The position numbers and the translations under genes are program-made. This document shows positions 28,693 through 30,349 of a stretch of DNA of 30,349 nucleotides, in pieces. Positions within the stretch are counted from its first letter, which is position 1, and every line of letters starts with the position of its first letter. The DNA is from Haplomitrium mnioides. Lineage: Eukaryota; Marchantiophyta; Haplomitriopsida; Calobryales. The notes beneath the pieces were generated by a model, which saw nothing but the letters and a program-made list of their open reading frames with translations, made no database searches and was not told the DNA's origin. The DNA is taken from contig JBNGIS010038279.1 of the NCBI GenBank assembly GCA_049999725.1, positions 1-30,349 on the forward strand, written 5' to 3'.

Positions 28693-30349
28693 TTAGTCAC
28701 TCATCTCAACTGCTTCGGATTCAGCTTCAAAAGATTCATCAAGATTTTCTTGATTTGTCTCAGTGTTAATGATAGTGATTGAATCTCTTTGAAACATTTA
28801 AAGATTGAGGGCTTTTTGTCTTTCGTACTCAAATAGATTTGCTTTAATAGTAGCTAGAGTGGTTTTACTCAATTGGTTTTTTTGAGTAAGAAGAAAATCA
28901 AAAGAGAGAATCATGATTGATGTCACATCAAGTACATCAATATGTAGCTTGGATTTGCATTTCCCTTCTGTTGCTGCTATTTTTTCTGGAAAGTATTGTC
29001 TAGAAAATGCATCTTTAGCCAAACAAGCAAACCATTGGACTCATACTTATTTGGGGGATCTTCCTTATCAAATAACAAAACTTTGAGAACTTTGGCAACC
29101 CAAAATGGTTTGCTCTTTGGATCCAGAGATGCAACAACACAAATAAGCATTCTAGCTTTCATCTCACGTGGATTGCCAAATTTATGCCCGCATCGAGTTT
29201 GTGCGAAAGAGTCCCTCCATCATAGATTGCTCGACGTATAGAAAGTATTTGCTGCACCAATGTATCTTCTTGTGTCTATTGAGCGTCAAGCTGAGCACCT
29301 AGACAAACATTTTGAGAATCATTACAAGTGTTTAATGGTTGTGAAGGTGGAAAGGTAAATTCTACTTCGAGTCGTTGTCTGTTTTTTTCAAGGATGTAGG
29401 CCGCAATGTCTTGTTGGGCAAGAAAAAAGTCATTCCACCAATGAATATCAAAATTTGTAAAGAACTTATAGTAGCTCTCACTTATGTTGTTCCTTATTGA
29501 AAATACCACTTTCTCGGTATCCACTTCTCTTTCTTCCTTTTCAGATCATTTGATTTCAGAATATGCCTTGAGAGGAATCAACATTGAACTTAAAATTTCT
29601 CTGTCCACTTCAAGCAGACACTTAAGTTGACAAATACCATCCGCAAGTAGCCAAAATTCATCTCGTGAAAGCTGCTTGCTCGAAATATTTGCCTTGGAAT
29701 CATTTAACTGGAACTTCAATTGTTGATTAAAAGCAATGTCATGTATCCTTTGAACTAGAGAGGGACGTTGCTACAGAAACATTTTTGAAATCCCAAGTTT
29801 CCAACAAAAGAGTCACTTGAGGTTTAGGATTATAGGATAATTGAAGCACCTCGCTAACACTCGTAATCGTGAAAGCTTTGACATGTTTTAAACGTTTTGA
29901 GAATCGATTGAACATTTGATCGATTTGGTCATGAGTATGGCCAACCATGAAAAATCCCACCTTGATTTTTCGAGAAACATTCTTGGCAATAAGGAGACCA
30001 AGATATCCAAACAAGTTAGAATTCTTATTCTCTTATGTCATGTTGTCCAATTGAAGATACAAAGTTGGAAGTAGCGGAGCTTCAAAGTCATATAATATTT
30101 TGTTGAGCATAGTAATTGTCAAATTAGAATCACTTCTCAAGTTTCCGTACATTAAGAAGACCCTCAAAGAAAGAGTATGATTGAATATTAAGCCACCAAC
30201 AACATACACACCCACCAAACAATCTTTATCAATGTTTTTTTGGTGGTGAAGGCTAGTGTGGAATAACAACTTTCTTCTGATCCATTCCATCAATGACAAT
30301 TCCCAAGTACTTTTGACCATCGTTATAACATTTTCTTCGATGGTTTGCA
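28693..30349 (-). pseudogene. DUF7869-like gene, C-terminal part, decayed and cut by the window edge
   Basis: Order on the minus strand: DGMDQKK (about 30290-30275, in a neighbouring frame), then KNIDKDCLVGVYVVGGLIFN, NLTITMLNKILYDFEAPLLP, TLYLQLDNMT, a stop at 30033, ENKNSNLFGYLGLL, KIKVGFFMVGHTHDQIDQMF and NRFSKRLKHVKAFTITSVSE. The DGMDQ, LQLDN..ENKN and VGHTH..IDQ.FSR motifs are those I know from DUF7869, a family common in plants and often transposon-linked. A coherent middle follows (DSKANISSKQLSRDEFWLLA; NISESYYKFFTNFDIHWWND), then a probable small C-terminal domain (SLDPKSKPFWVAKVLKVLLF) and an acidic tail ENLDESFEAESEAVEMSD ending at TAA 28695-28693. At least three frameshifts and four stops break it. 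The N-terminus lies beyond 30349. Confidence 0.8.

Overview
The window is nuclear DNA of a plant with a large, repeat-rich genome. Two broken LTR retrotransposons with plant-type reverse transcriptases, GT-AG intron signals and long AT-rich intergenic stretches support this. The abundance of old, stop-riddled elements and complex minisatellites would fit a conifer or another gymnosperm, but that assignment is an inference with low confidence. A run of 100 Ns at 28446-28545 marks an assembly gap. I see no intact gene.

Layout. 1-1737: no supportable gene; this is where the 5' end of the first element should lie. 1738-4601 (+): a decayed Ty3/gypsy pol of the non-chromodomain, Tat/Athila-like type, with reverse transcriptase, RNase H and a DD35E integrase in order but split by frameshifts and stops. 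4937-7215 (+): a further sense-strand open region behind pol that ends in a long coiled coil; it is probably an extra ORF of the same element. 8618-11141 (-): a decayed spliced gene of unknown family with a recognisable intron and acceptor. 9.5-11.6 kb: minisatellites with 24- and 30-bp periods in and beside that gene. 12.4-15.6 kb: AT-rich DNA with two old direct duplications and no genes. 15.7-17.8 kb: a 27-bp minisatellite of about 75 units that becomes a 54-bp higher-order repeat at its right end. 17.8-20.5 kb: satellite DNA with a 73-bp duplication, a nested 21-bp array and monomers of about 230-310 bp. 21.9-22.6 kb (+): a coiled-coil ORF fragment carrying an 11-codon and a 26-codon tandem repeat. 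22827-27243 (-): a complete-ended Ty1/copia element with both LTRs, primer binding site and polypurine tract, but a mutated and internally deleted gag-pol. 27.9-28.0 kb: a 52-bp triplicate. 28693-30349 (-): the C-terminal part of a decayed DUF7869-like protein running off the window edge.

The parts do not form a pathway. The window records successive insertions, decay and tandem-repeat growth. The most unusual signals are the coiled-coil ORF behind the gypsy pol, the run of unrelated tandem arrays whose periods are multiples of three (21, 24, 27, 30, 33, 54, 78 bp), the shared ATGCGCGCAT-like core in three separate repeat families, and the two decayed minus-strand host-like or transposon-like genes.
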